64,000 bases of DNA, from assembly GCA_947452065.1 (NCBI GenBank), contig CANGBB010000009.1, forward strand, positions 42,064 through 106,063, given 5' to 3'. Positions 1-7,896 of this stretch are shown piece after piece. Numbering within the stretch: position 1 is the stretch's first letter; every line of letters starts with the position of its first letter. A model generated the notes under the pieces. It made no database searches and had not been told where the DNA came from. It saw only the letters and a list, made by a program, of their open reading frames with translations. The DNA is from Gammaproteobacteria bacterium (GTDB lineage: Bacteria; Pseudomonadota; Gammaproteobacteria; Steroidobacterales; Steroidobacteraceae). A program made the translations under genes and the position numbers.

Positions 1-748
1 GCTCCGGACCCGGAGCATAACGCTTGCGCGCCAGCGTGTTGTACACCGCGACATTGTTGGGCGTGCCGTTCAGGGCACGACCCCACTCGCCCTCGTGATT
101 ACCCACGCCCATGTACAGCGCAGCGGAGTGCGTCAGGATGTCGTAGTAGGGACGGATCAGCTGGAAGCGATCCTCGACGCCTTCTTTGGTGACAGGCCGA
201 AGCTTCTCGACAAACGAGTTATCACCTACGTCGATCAGGAAGTCCGGCTTGTCAGCCAGCATGTTCTTAAGAGTCAGCTTGTAGGCGTCTTCGTTCGTGT
301 TCTCGTCCATGTGCGGATCGAACTGCGCCACGAAAGTGAACGTGCTGCCGGGCGGGCGGGCCGTATGGAACGTGTGTTCAGCGCGCGCCGTGAAAGACGC
401 CGCACCCGGCTCGCGATACTGCATCCGATAGAAGTACTGAGTGTTCGGCTTGAGTTTGTCGATCAGGACGGCGATCGGCTCCATGGCCGGCAGGCTGACC
501 GGTGCCGTCTTGTCGGTGTAGACGCCCGACTTGGTGCCGTACTCGTAGTAGGCCTCGACTTTCTTGACGGCGCCGGCATTGATCGTGATTGCCGTATCGG
601 TGGGACGCGACAGCATTTCCTGCGCGAAGAACAGCGGGTCACTGACCCAGTGCTGGTGAGTGCCCAACCCCGCGTTCGAAGCCGCCAGGGCCGCAGTGGC
701 CACCACCACGAGTGCAGCGGGGATGATCAGGTAACGTGAAATTCTCAT
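1..748 (-). CDS. Secreted metallophosphoesterase, N-terminal part (cut by window edge)
   Basis: Only the first 249 codons are in the window; the C-terminal half lies beyond the left edge. The ATG at 748 opens a hydrophobic signal peptide (MRISRYLIIPAALVVVATA). A fibronectin-III-like N-terminal region follows (for example LKPNTQYFYRMQYREPG), then three dinuclear metal-site motifs of the calcineurin-like (PhoD / purple acid phosphatase) family: FDPH, VGDN and the canonical VGNHE. It is clearly a paralogue of the next gene upstream, which lies 84 bp away on the same strand, so the two are probably co-transcribed duplicates. Substrate unknown; hydrolysis of phosphate esters in the periplasm or outside the cell is inferred from the family. 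Confidence 0.85.
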   Translation of the reverse strand, partial: MRISRYLIIPAALVVVATAALAASNAGLGTHQHWVSDPLFFAQEMLSRPTDTAITINAGAVKKVEAYYEYGTKSGVYTDKTAPVSLPAMEPIAVLIDKLKPNTQYFYRMQYREPGAASFTARAEHTFHTARPPGSTFTFVAQFDPHMDENTNEDAYKLTLKNMLADKPDFLIDVGDNSFVEKLRPVTKEGVEDRFQLIRPYYDILTHSAALYMGVGNHEGEWGRALNGTPNNVAVYNTLARKRYAPGPE

Positions 749-785
749 CGGACAGACTCCATGACTGATTCAGGTCTCACTGCCA

Positions 786-802
786 CCGGCGAGGATCGCC
801 GG
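786..802. other. Intergenic hairpin between two phosphoesterase genes
   Basis: CCGGCGA, a 3-base loop, then TCGCCGG: a perfect 7-bp stem in the 84-bp gap between the two paralogues. No T-run follows on either strand, so it is not a standard terminator. It could stabilise an mRNA end or attenuate the distal gene. Confidence 0.4.
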
Positions 803-832
803 CGACCGTGATGTGCAATTCAGCATCTCTTC

Positions 833-2269
833 TTAGCGCGGCTTGAGCGTGTAGGAATCGATGACCATGCCGTTCTTGCGGCTGGCATTTTCCTTGGAAG
901 GCAGCCACGTTTCCACGTACTCCACCTTCACGTTGTCCGGCGACACCGTGACACGCGCATAGCCCGTGCCGCCGAGGATCGTGCCTTGGGAATAATTGTA
1001 GACCTTGGCACGGTCATTGAGCTCGGTGTTGCCGGCGCTGGGCTGCGGACCGGTCTGGTAGATCACACCGTCCAGTTCTTGCTTGACGTAGGTGTGATCA
1101 TGACCCTTGAAGTAGATCGTGGCCTTGGTGTCGGCCAGCACATTGTGAATGGGCTTCGGCCAACCCGGACGCGCCGTGTCCCAGCCCCAAGTGCCATCGT
1201 AGTTGTAGCCACCCATTTCCAGGAACTTCACGCCTTCGACGCCGCCGCGCGAACCGCCGCCGGAGGTCTTCTGCCCGCCGATCAGGCTGTGGGCGAACAC
1301 AAACTTGTACTTGGCCTTGCTGGTCTCCAGCGTCTTCTTCAGCCAGTCGTACTGCTCGCGACCCAGCGTCATGCCCCAGTCACCCTTGCCCTGCTCAGGC
1401 GGCACCGACTTGTTCCAATACGGATCGAGCACGATGAACAGCGCATCGCCCCAGGTCCAGGCGTAGTTGGACTGACGCAGACCCATGAAGGGTTCCGGCT
1501 TACCGCTGGAGGTGTAAAAGCCGTTGGGTTCGGGGTTCGGGATGTACTTCTTGCGATAGATCGTGTCCCACACCGCCAGATTGTTCGGCGTGCCGTTCAG
1601 GTGGCCGGGGTTTTCGCCCTCATGGCCGCCGAGCGCCAGAAACATTGAGGTCGAGTGATTCATCAGGTTGTAGTAGGAGCGCAGCAGCTGCACACGATCC
1701 TCCACAGCCTCTGCGGTGGGCGGACGCAGCTTGTCCGTGAAGAAGTTATCGCCGAGCGAGATGTAGAAGTCCGGCTTTTCCTTGGCGATGTTCTGCATTG
1801 TCAGCTTGAATGTCTCATCGCTGGTGTTGTCGTCCAGATGATCATCGAAGGTGACGACGAAGCTGAACGTGCTGCCCGGGGTACGCTGTGTGTAGAACGA
1901 GTACTCGGGCCGGGCGCTGAAGGTGGTAGCACCGGGCTCGCGATAACGCATGCGATAAAAGTACTGCGTGTTTGGCTTGAGCTTATCGATCAGGACATTG
2001 ACGCCCTCGTTGGCCTTGAACAGCGTGATATCTGTCTTGCCGGTATACGCCCCCGACTTGGTGCCGTATTCGTAGTAGACCTCGAGATTCTTTCGCGCTG
2101 CGGCGTTGACGGTGATCGCAGTGTCGGTCGGACGTCCGATCATTTCCTGCGCAACGAAGAGGGGATCATTGGTCGCACGGACGTGCGTGCCCAGCCCGTT
2201 CTGCGCATGCAGTCCGGTGCTGAGAAGCGCCAGGACGACTGCGATACCGTAGTTTCTTGCCTTGTTCAT
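833..2269 (-). CDS. Secreted metallophosphoesterase with altered GNHE motif
   Basis: A 478-residue exported protein of the calcineurin-like phosphoesterase superfamily with an N-terminal Fn3-like domain. I start it at MNKARNYGIAVV (2269), because the frame upstream is only intergenic sequence and a signal peptide ending near LHAQ begins here. Metal motifs in order: FDDH (about residue 145), LGDN, then LGGHE where the family has GNHE, AHS and GHDH (KGHDHTY). The metal-ligand Asn is therefore Gly (codon 1625-1627, GGC, residue 215), while the other motifs are kept. The upstream partner of the truncated paralogue at 1-748 and similar along its length to the gene at 6200-7831. Activity may be lost or changed; function is inferred from family only. 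Confidence 0.85.
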   Translation of the reverse strand: MNKARNYGIAVVLALLSTGLHAQNGLGTHVRATNDPLFVAQEMIGRPTDTAITVNAAARKNLEVYYEYGTKSGAYTGKTDITLFKANEGVNVLIDKLKPNTQYFYRMRYREPGATTFSARPEYSFYTQRTPGSTFSFVVTFDDHLDDNTSDETFKLTMQNIAKEKPDFYISLGDNFFTDKLRPPTAEAVEDRVQLLRSYYNLMNHSTSMFLALGGHEGENPGHLNGTPNNLAVWDTIYRKKYIPNPEPNGFYTSSGKPEPFMGLRQSNYAWTWGDALFIVLDPYWNKSVPPEQGKGDWGMTLGREQYDWLKKTLETSKAKYKFVFAHSLIGGQKTSGGGSRGGVEGVKFLEMGGYNYDGTWGWDTARPGWPKPIHNVLADTKATIYFKGHDHTYVKQELDGVIYQTGPQPSAGNTELNDRAKVYNYSQGTILGGTGYARVTVSPDNVKVEYVETWLPSKENASRKNGMVIDSYTLKPR

Positions 2270-2594
2270 CGTGAGTGCCCTGCTTCCTTCCGAAACGGCG
2301 GTTGATATGTGTTCTTGTCTGACCGGGGGCCGATGCTCGACTGACCATACACCGTAAGTCTGGCCGTCACCAGCGCCCAGTATTGACCTCATTCTCCTAT
2401 TGAACGACGCAGCGGGCTAAATGCCTCTCATGAAATGCGAAGTTTTGTTCACCAGCCCACCCGCGGGAAGCATTCGCGGCCGCACCCCCGCCCTCCCCCC
2501 GTATGGACGATCCGGCGGTTCGTATATGCTCCGTTTCCGGAGAGCCGTTGGCGCCCTCCGCTGTCGAATGAAAAATCTTACCCGGGGGCACACC
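2270..2594. other. Divergent intergenic region, 325 bp, no gene
   Basis: This stretch separates the divergent phosphoesterase (start 2269) and aldo/keto reductase (start 2595) and must hold both promoters. Open frames run through it but carry no recognisable protein. A small perfect hairpin CTCCG-TTTC-CGGAG lies near 2528. I see no convincing -35/-10 pair. Confidence 0.5.
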
Positions 2595-3545
2595 ATGAGC
2601 GATTCCAGGAAGCCGGTCACCACGCGTCGCGACGCCGTAAAGCTCGGACTGTTTTCCGGCCTGACGGCCCTAACCGCCGGGGGCCTGCGTAACGCCTTTG
2701 CCGCGGACGCCGTCTCTCCGCTCCTGACTCGGGTGATCCCGTCCACCGGCGAGAAGCTGCCCTGCGTCGGCATCGGCACGAACTCCTTCGCATTGGCCGA
2801 TGTGCCAAACCTGCAGGTGGTGCTCAAGCGAATGTACGAACTGGGCGGCACCTTCATCGATTCCGCCGCGTCTTATAAAGAGAGTGAGGCGGCCACCGGT
2901 GCGGCACTCGAAGCGATGAAGATGCGCGACAAGTTTTTTATCAGCACCAAGATCAGCAGCGGCGCGAAGATCATGGGAGATCTGGGTGGCGAGAAGAGTT
3001 TCGAGCGTTCTCTCGAGCGCCTGAAGACCAATCGACTGGATCTGCTGCTCGTGCACAACATGCTGGGTACTGAAGAGCTGATGCCCCGGCTGCTCGACTG
3101 GAAGAAGGCCGGCAAGATCCGCTATCTGGGCGTGTGCACCTCGCAGGACAGTGACCATCCGCAGATGGTCGAGTGCATGAAGAAATATCCGATCGATTTC
3201 GTCGAGGTGAATTACTCCATTGCCAAGCGTGACTCGGAACTGAATGTCCTGCCGCTGGCGCTGGAACGCAAGATCGCGGTTGTCGTGAATCAGCCCTTCG
3301 GCGGAAAGCACGAAGAAAACCTGTTCCTGAACAACACGCGCGTACTGCCGACGTGGGCTGCAGACATCGGCTGCACCAGCTGGTCAGAGTTCCTGCTGAA
3401 GTTTGTTCTCGGTCATCCGGCTGTGACCACGGTGGTGCCAGGCACCACCAAGTTGGAGCACATGGAATCCAACCTTCATGCTGGCCGGGGCGTCATGCCC
3501 GACGCGGCGATGCGCAAGCGCATGGCCGACGTCTGGAATGTCTGA
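2595..3545 (+). CDS. Tat-exported aldo/keto reductase
   Basis: A 316-residue NAD(P)H-dependent oxidoreductase of the aldo/keto reductase family. The start MSDSRKPVTTRRDAVKLG is chosen because it begins a twin-arginine signal (TRRDAVK followed by a hydrophobic stretch ending AFA-AD), and a GGGGG ribosome-binding stretch precedes it. The open frame extends 58 codons further upstream without protein-like sequence. The four catalytic residues of the family appear in order: Asp and Tyr in FIDSAASYKES, Lys in FISTKIS, His in LLLVHNM. Periplasmic AKRs with Tat signals occur in this kind of genome; the natural carbonyl substrate cannot be read from the sequence. It converges with the DUF6152 gene, 15 bp away. 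Confidence 0.85.
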   Translation: MSDSRKPVTTRRDAVKLGLFSGLTALTAGGLRNAFAADAVSPLLTRVIPSTGEKLPCVGIGTNSFALADVPNLQVVLKRMYELGGTFIDSAASYKESEAATGAALEAMKMRDKFFISTKISSGAKIMGDLGGEKSFERSLERLKTNRLDLLLVHNMLGTEELMPRLLDWKKAGKIRYLGVCTSQDSDHPQMVECMKKYPIDFVEVNYSIAKRDSELNVLPLALERKIAVVVNQPFGGKHEENLFLNNTRVLPTWAADIGCTSWSEFLLKFVLGHPAVTTVVPGTTKLEHMESNLHAGRGVMPDAAMRKRMADVWNV

Positions 3546-3560
3546 GTCGCGGAGTCGGCT

Positions 3561-3953
3561 CTACTGAACCGCTGGCGGCGTGTACGGCAGGATGGTGCCG
3601 TCCGCCAGCGTGACGCGCGCAATCAGGCCGGTGCGACTCCCGTCCTTCGCGGGGCTGTAGTGAACTGTCAACACGTCGCCGGCCTTGAAGGTTTTCGGCG
3701 ACCAACCGACGCGTGACAGCAATCCGGGAGGACGTCCCTCGAAGGACCACTCCGCCTGACCACCCTTGCCATCATCGACGATGATTCGCAGCCAGGTGTG
3801 CGGATTGGTCCAACTCCATTCGCGCACCGTCCCCTTCACCTCGGCGATCTTTTCGGTCTCGAAGGCCACGTTGCTGTGATGTGGATAAGCGGGCGCACTG
3901 CCTAAAAGCGCCAGACCCAGCCATGCCGACAATGCCGTTGAACGCAGACTCAT
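3561..3953 (-). CDS. Small secreted DUF6152-family protein
   Basis: A 130-residue exported protein with a signal peptide ending AYPHH. It carries the hallmarks of the DUF6152 family: His-His at the mature N-terminus, a segment like VKGTVREWSWTNPHTWL, a W-x-FEG-type strand, a GDVLTVHYSPAKDG-type segment and a final strand. The predicted fold is all-beta, with no catalytic motif. It is the last gene of a minus-strand run with 4026-4844 (72-bp gap) and 4930-6036. The function of the family is unknown to me; the conserved HH and NPHTW suggest possible metal or ligand binding, which is inference. Confidence 0.8.
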   Translation of the reverse strand: MSLRSTALSAWLGLALLGSAPAYPHHSNVAFETEKIAEVKGTVREWSWTNPHTWLRIIVDDGKGGQAEWSFEGRPPGLLSRVGWSPKTFKAGDVLTVHYSPAKDGSRTGLIARVTLADGTILPYTPPAVQ

Positions 3954-4025
3954 GTTGCTTCCCGAAGTAAACGAACTGAATACAAAAACCGGCGCGCTGC
4001 CCGCGCAGCGACTGCACGCGTCAGA

Positions 4026-4844
4026 TCAATGATATCCCGGCGCCAGCACCAGACCTTCGGCGCAGGCGAACTCGCGGAGTTCGTCATTGGGCGGTGAGGC
4101 ACGACGATAGGTGCGCGTGGACTCCCACGGCCGTGTGAAAGCCTTGGGATCCTTCACGGTCATGCGATCCTCGAGCAGGCCGGGGCCAACGAAGCGGATT
4201 CGTTCCGTTACCGTGGTCTGATCGCTGTGCGGTGAGCCAAGCCCGTCAAGCTGACCATCCGGCCGAATGGCTACGGTTTCGACCACCAGCGTGTCGCCTT
4301 CCCAGTGTCCGGTCGAGTAGCCAGCGAAGGTAGGATCGTCCAGATGCTTCTGCGTCGGCTTGCGGCCGTCGATGTAGATACGCCGCAGAGCGTCCATCCA
4401 CTCGCTGAAGATGGTGATCCTGTCGCGGCTCTGCATGATTTCCATGCCGTAGACCATGCCCATCATGAAGGGCATGCCGGGCGGCAGACACTTGGCCGAG
4501 CTGTCGTACTCCGACAAGCCAGCCGTGCGCGATTTGGCAACGACATCGTATTTGGCCAGGTACTCCTCGGTGAGCGGCGGCAGGTTCGGTGGCCGCCCCT
4601 TCGAGCCATCATTGACCGGCGCAGAAGATCGCGGCGGCGGCGGCGGTGCAGCGCCTGGCTCCGGCTTACCGGGCTTGGCCGGATCCGAACCCACGCCCAG
4701 ATTCTGGACATTGAAATACACGCCTGAGAAATCCGGGACCGTGGCGGTTGGAGCCGGCGTCTGTGCCGGCAGCAGTGTGGGCATCGCCAGAAGAACGCTG
4801 CCAGATAGAGCTGCGCTTCCGATGAACTTGAACAGGCTTCGCAT
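4026..4844 (-). CDS. Secreted GHWEGDTLVVET-family protein
   Basis: A 272-residue exported protein (signal peptide to LLPAQ, then a proline-rich stretch with PPPPPR). The mature domain has a cysteine segment (AKCLPPGMPF), then EWMDALRRIYIDGRKP, GYSTGHWEGDTLVVET, a TERIRF strand and a DPKAF segment. The same order of motifs recurs in the genes at 4930, 11302, 12354, 32665 and 53273, so this is one family, always exported. I do not know its function; enzyme motifs of known families are absent. It lies between a DUF6152 fusion gene (85-bp gap) and a stand-alone DUF6152 gene (72-bp gap), on the same strand. GGAGAG upstream serves as ribosome-binding site. Confidence 0.8.
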   Translation of the reverse strand: MRSLFKFIGSAALSGSVLLAMPTLLPAQTPAPTATVPDFSGVYFNVQNLGVGSDPAKPGKPEPGAAPPPPPRSSAPVNDGSKGRPPNLPPLTEEYLAKYDVVAKSRTAGLSEYDSSAKCLPPGMPFMMGMVYGMEIMQSRDRITIFSEWMDALRRIYIDGRKPTQKHLDDPTFAGYSTGHWEGDTLVVETVAIRPDGQLDGLGSPHSDQTTVTERIRFVGPGLLEDRMTVKDPKAFTRPWESTRTYRRASPPNDELREFACAEGLVLAPGYH

Positions 4845-4929
4845 CGCGGGGATCTCTCCGGATTCTCTCGAGTTCAGATTAGGCGAACCGGCGGCAGCGT
4901 TTCAAACCGCGCGCCGGACAGGAATAGTG

Positions 4930-6036
4930 CTACTTGGCGCCAGGTTTCACCGGAGCTTTATCGGCAGCCTTATCTCCTGCCTTGGGCCGACGGTTGTTGA
5001 TACCGGTGAGATCGTTGCATTGATACGGCGTGACCGTCGCCGTGGTCCGGCGCCACTTGCAGGTCCACAGGCAGGGATAGTTGTTCACGGTCAGCGGTGC
5101 CTTGAAGTACTTCGGATCGGTGACTTCGTAGCTGCGCGCGAGCTCTGATCCATCGGCCGACAAGGTCAGTCGCTCAATCATCTTCATCTGCTCACTGTGC
5201 AGCAGCGGCGGATTGGGCATCAGCACACCGGCCGTGAAGCCAACGGTCTCGATTACCAGCGCATCACCATCGAACCAGCCGACCGAATGACCGAGGAGGC
5301 TTGGCTTGAGATTTGCCGGATGCTGGCGGGTGCGCATGTCCACGGTGCGAACGGTGTCCATGTATTCATGGCGAATGGTGATCTGTGCCGCCGTCTGGGT
5401 GATCTCTGTGACCTCGAAAGGCTCACCCCAGGCCCGCAGGATGCTGGCCGGACTGCAACGCAGACCCGGATCGTCGTAGCGTACATCGTACTTGGCGAGC
5501 GCGGCCTTGCCCGCGGGCGTGAGCAACGTATCGAAGTTCACGGGGTCCTTCGGTGGTCCGCCGCCGCCGATCCAGTTGCCGGCAAAAGTGCGTGAAGCAG
5601 GCACTACGGCTGTCGGCAGGCCAGGCCCCTTGTTCGTGACAACACTTTCCTTGCGCACGGAACCGAAGCGATCGAGCGTCGTGCCATCCTTGAGGATCAC
5701 TGATACGAACGAACAGCCGTGCGGGTCGCGCCAAGCGGGAAACGCATTGATCGTCACACGATCACCGGGCGCCAGCATCTGCTTGGTCACACCATTGCGC
5801 TGCAAGATGGCCACGCTGCTCATCTCGCAATTCCAGTGCTCGACTTTGCCATCGGCACCCTTCACATCCAGGTACACGAACGAGTGCGGGTTGACCATTT
5901 TGAATTCGGTGATGACACCGACCAAGGTCACCTGCTTACTTTCATCGTAATGCGGCGTGGATGAATGATGCGCTGCAACGCCGCCGGCGGCCGCCAGCAT
6001 CGCGGCCAGCACTGCAATTTGAGTATGTCGTGACAC
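4930..6036 (-). CDS. DUF6152 / GHWEGDTLVVET fusion protein, secreted
   Basis: A 368-residue exported protein joining two domains found separately elsewhere in the window. Residues about 20-125 are DUF6152-like (AHHSSTPHYDESK, MVNPHSFVYLDV, APGDRVTINAFP). Residues about 190-335 carry the second family, here diverged: RHEYMDTVRTVDMRTRQHP, then GHSVGWFDGDALVIET, then an ERLTL strand and DPKYFKAP. A lysine/alanine-rich tail (AGDKAADKAPVKPGAK) follows. It is the first gene of the minus-strand run that continues with 4844-4026 and 3953-3561. Function unknown; the fusion is evidence that the two domains act together. Confidence 0.8.
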   Translation of the reverse strand: MSRHTQIAVLAAMLAAAGGVAAHHSSTPHYDESKQVTLVGVITEFKMVNPHSFVYLDVKGADGKVEHWNCEMSSVAILQRNGVTKQMLAPGDRVTINAFPAWRDPHGCSFVSVILKDGTTLDRFGSVRKESVVTNKGPGLPTAVVPASRTFAGNWIGGGGPPKDPVNFDTLLTPAGKAALAKYDVRYDDPGLRCSPASILRAWGEPFEVTEITQTAAQITIRHEYMDTVRTVDMRTRQHPANLKPSLLGHSVGWFDGDALVIETVGFTAGVLMPNPPLLHSEQMKMIERLTLSADGSELARSYEVTDPKYFKAPLTVNNYPCLWTCKWRRTTATVTPYQCNDLTGINNRRPKAGDKAADKAPVKPGAK

Positions 6037-6149
6037 CGAACACCCCCGGCACTGTAATTAAAAGTATCTGGAACCAAGAATAGGACCAGCGCTGATCATC
6101 TGGCAATTCCTGCTGGCCGGTCCTGACAGGCGCGACGGCAATTACTGCG

Positions 6150-6155
6150 TATACT
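6150..6155 (+). promoter_or_regulatory. Possible -10 element before the third phosphoesterase
   Basis: TATACT lies about 45 bp before the ATG at 6200. No good -35 sits at normal spacing (CTGACA at 6123 is too far), so this is only a candidate. The GGGGGA just before the start is a clear ribosome-binding site. Confidence 0.3.
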
Positions 6156-6199
6156 GCCCGCCGAATCTGGCGCAACAGCCAGCAAGCTTTGGGGGAATC

Positions 6200-7831
6200 A
6201 TGACCAGCACGAAAATTCAGGGCACCCGGCTCGGTACTGGCGCAGTGCGCGTCGGCCAGGCGCTTCTGGCTGTGGGCCTGGTGGTTGCCTGTTCCTGGGC
6301 GACACTGTCACTGGCGCAGTATCTGCAGAACGACCTCTCTTTCGGAACCACCGTCGCCAAGATGACGCATGTGTTGGGCCGCCCCACGGACACATCGATC
6401 TCGGTGAATGTGTTGTCTCCCGATGATCTGGAAGTGTTTGCCGAATACGGCACCGCGGCGGGCAACTACAGCGGCAAGACCGGCACGGTCAGCGGAAAAG
6501 CACGCATTCCGGTCGAGCTGTCCATTGCGCGGCTGAAGCCGGATACCCGCTATTACTATCGACTGCGCTATCGTCGCAGCGGCAGCGGAGAGTACATCAC
6601 CGGCACGGAATACAGCTTCCACACGCAGCGCCTGCCGGGCAGCCAGTTCGTATTCGATGTGCAGGCCGACTCGCATCCAGAGCGACTCAACCGCATGTTC
6701 AATGCCGAACTGTATGCGCGCACCATGGTCAATGTCCGGCGCGACAATCCCGACTTCTACATCACTCTGGGCGATGACTTCAGCATCGATCAGCTGGGCA
6801 ACAGACCGCTGACACCGACGGTGGTGTCGCAGATCTACATCGACCAGCGTCCGTTCCTGAGTCAGGAAGGCGCTGGCACACCCATCTTCCTCGTCAACGG
6901 CAACCATGAGCAGGCTGCGAAGTACCTGCTCAACGGCACACCCAACAGCCCTGCGGTGTGGGCCGGTAAGGCGCGCAACGCATTCTTCCCGCAGCCGACC
7001 ATTGGCGACGGCAAGTTCTACACCGGTGATCTCGAGCCCGTCGAGCATGTGGGCCTGCTTAACGACTACTACGCATGGACCTGGGGTGATGCACTGTTCA
7101 TCACTCTGGATCCTTACTGGCACTCGGATGTGGTGGTGGACAATCGTCTGGGTGAAGGCCCGACAACTCCCGCCGCAGATGGCATGGCGGCTGCCGATGC
7201 AGCGGGCGGCATGGCCGGTATGGCAGCGGCTGATACAGCGGTCCCCGCGGGACTGCCGGCGGGCGAGACCAGCTATTCGGGCATGGGTGGTCGTGATATC
7301 TGGGGCATCACGCACGGCGAATCTCAGTACCGCTGGCTGGAGCGGACGCTGCGTGAGAGCAAGGCCAAGTACAAGTTTATCTTTGCGCACCATGTGCTCG
7401 GCACGGGTCGCGGCGGCGTAGACATGGCCGATCAGGGTGAGTGGGGCGGCAAGAATCTGCAGGGCGTGTGGGAGTTCGACAAGAAGCGCCCCGGCTGGGA
7501 CCTGCCCATCCATCAGTTGATGGTGAAATATCACGTCAGCGCCTTCTTCCAGGGGCACGATCATTTCTTCGTGCGTCAGGAAAAGGATGGGGTCGTGTAC
7601 CAGGAGACGCCCAACCCCGCGAATCCGAACTATGAGGATTCAGGCGGCTGGCGCAGTGCGTACAAGACCGGTGACTACCTGCCCGCTTCCGGTCATCTGC
7701 GCGTGACGGTCACGCCTCAGGCTGCGAAGGTGGACTACGTTCGCTCGTGGATGCCAAAGGACGAGACTGCGGAACACAAGCAGGGCGAAGTCGCGTTCTC
7801 GTACACGATCAAGCCCTACGTCGCGCGGTAA
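6200..7831 (+). CDS. Secreted metallophosphoesterase with Met/Gly/Ala-rich insert
   Basis: A 543-residue exported calcineurin-like phosphoesterase, the third paralogue of the pair at 1-2269. After a long hydrophobic signal (to about residue 40) comes an Fn3-like region (LKPDTRYYYRLRYRRSG), then a full set of metal motifs: ADSH, LGDD, NGNHE, FAHH and FQGHDHFF. Unlike the gene at 833, the Asn of GNHE is present. Around residues 320-360 there is a low-complexity insert rich in Met, Ala and Gly that the 833-2269 paralogue lacks. A strong hairpin terminator follows. A phosphomonoesterase or diesterase acting outside the cytoplasm is inferred from the family. Confidence 0.88.
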   Translation: MTSTKIQGTRLGTGAVRVGQALLAVGLVVACSWATLSLAQYLQNDLSFGTTVAKMTHVLGRPTDTSISVNVLSPDDLEVFAEYGTAAGNYSGKTGTVSGKARIPVELSIARLKPDTRYYYRLRYRRSGSGEYITGTEYSFHTQRLPGSQFVFDVQADSHPERLNRMFNAELYARTMVNVRRDNPDFYITLGDDFSIDQLGNRPLTPTVVSQIYIDQRPFLSQEGAGTPIFLVNGNHEQAAKYLLNGTPNSPAVWAGKARNAFFPQPTIGDGKFYTGDLEPVEHVGLLNDYYAWTWGDALFITLDPYWHSDVVVDNRLGEGPTTPAADGMAAADAAGGMAGMAAADTAVPAGLPAGETSYSGMGGRDIWGITHGESQYRWLERTLRESKAKYKFIFAHHVLGTGRGGVDMADQGEWGGKNLQGVWEFDKKRPGWDLPIHQLMVKYHVSAFFQGHDHFFVRQEKDGVVYQETPNPANPNYEDSGGWRSAYKTGDYLPASGHLRVTVTPQAAKVDYVRSWMPKDETAEHKQGEVAFSYTIKPYVAR

Positions 7832-7850
7832 AAGCGGCGGAAGACACGAG

Positions 7851-7884
7851 CCGACCCGTTGCTGATGCACCGGGTCGGTTCTTT
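7851..7884 (+). terminator. Rho-independent terminator after the phosphoesterase
   Basis: CCGACCCG (7851-7858), a 12-base loop, CGGGTCGG (7871-7878), then TTCTTT: a perfect 8-bp GC-rich stem with a T-rich tail on the plus strand. It begins 20 bp after the stop codon and lies in a convergent gap, so it closes the plus-strand unit. Confidence 0.75.
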
Positions 7885-7896
7885 CCGCGGCGCGAC

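Noticed and set aside
95..739. Open frame of 214 codons on the plus strand inside the first phosphoesterase
   Set aside because: It is antisense to a gene with signal peptide and metal motifs; the protein is Arg/Val-rich without domain character, typical of GC-rich antisense frames.
2421..2594. N-terminal extension of 58 codons for the aldo/keto reductase
   Set aside because: The twin-arginine signal must be at the N-terminus, and the GGGGG ribosome-binding stretch precedes the ATG at 2595.
6308..7564. 418-codon minus-strand frame
   Set aside because: Lies fully inside the metallophosphoesterase with intact motifs; the antisense product has no recognisable motif.
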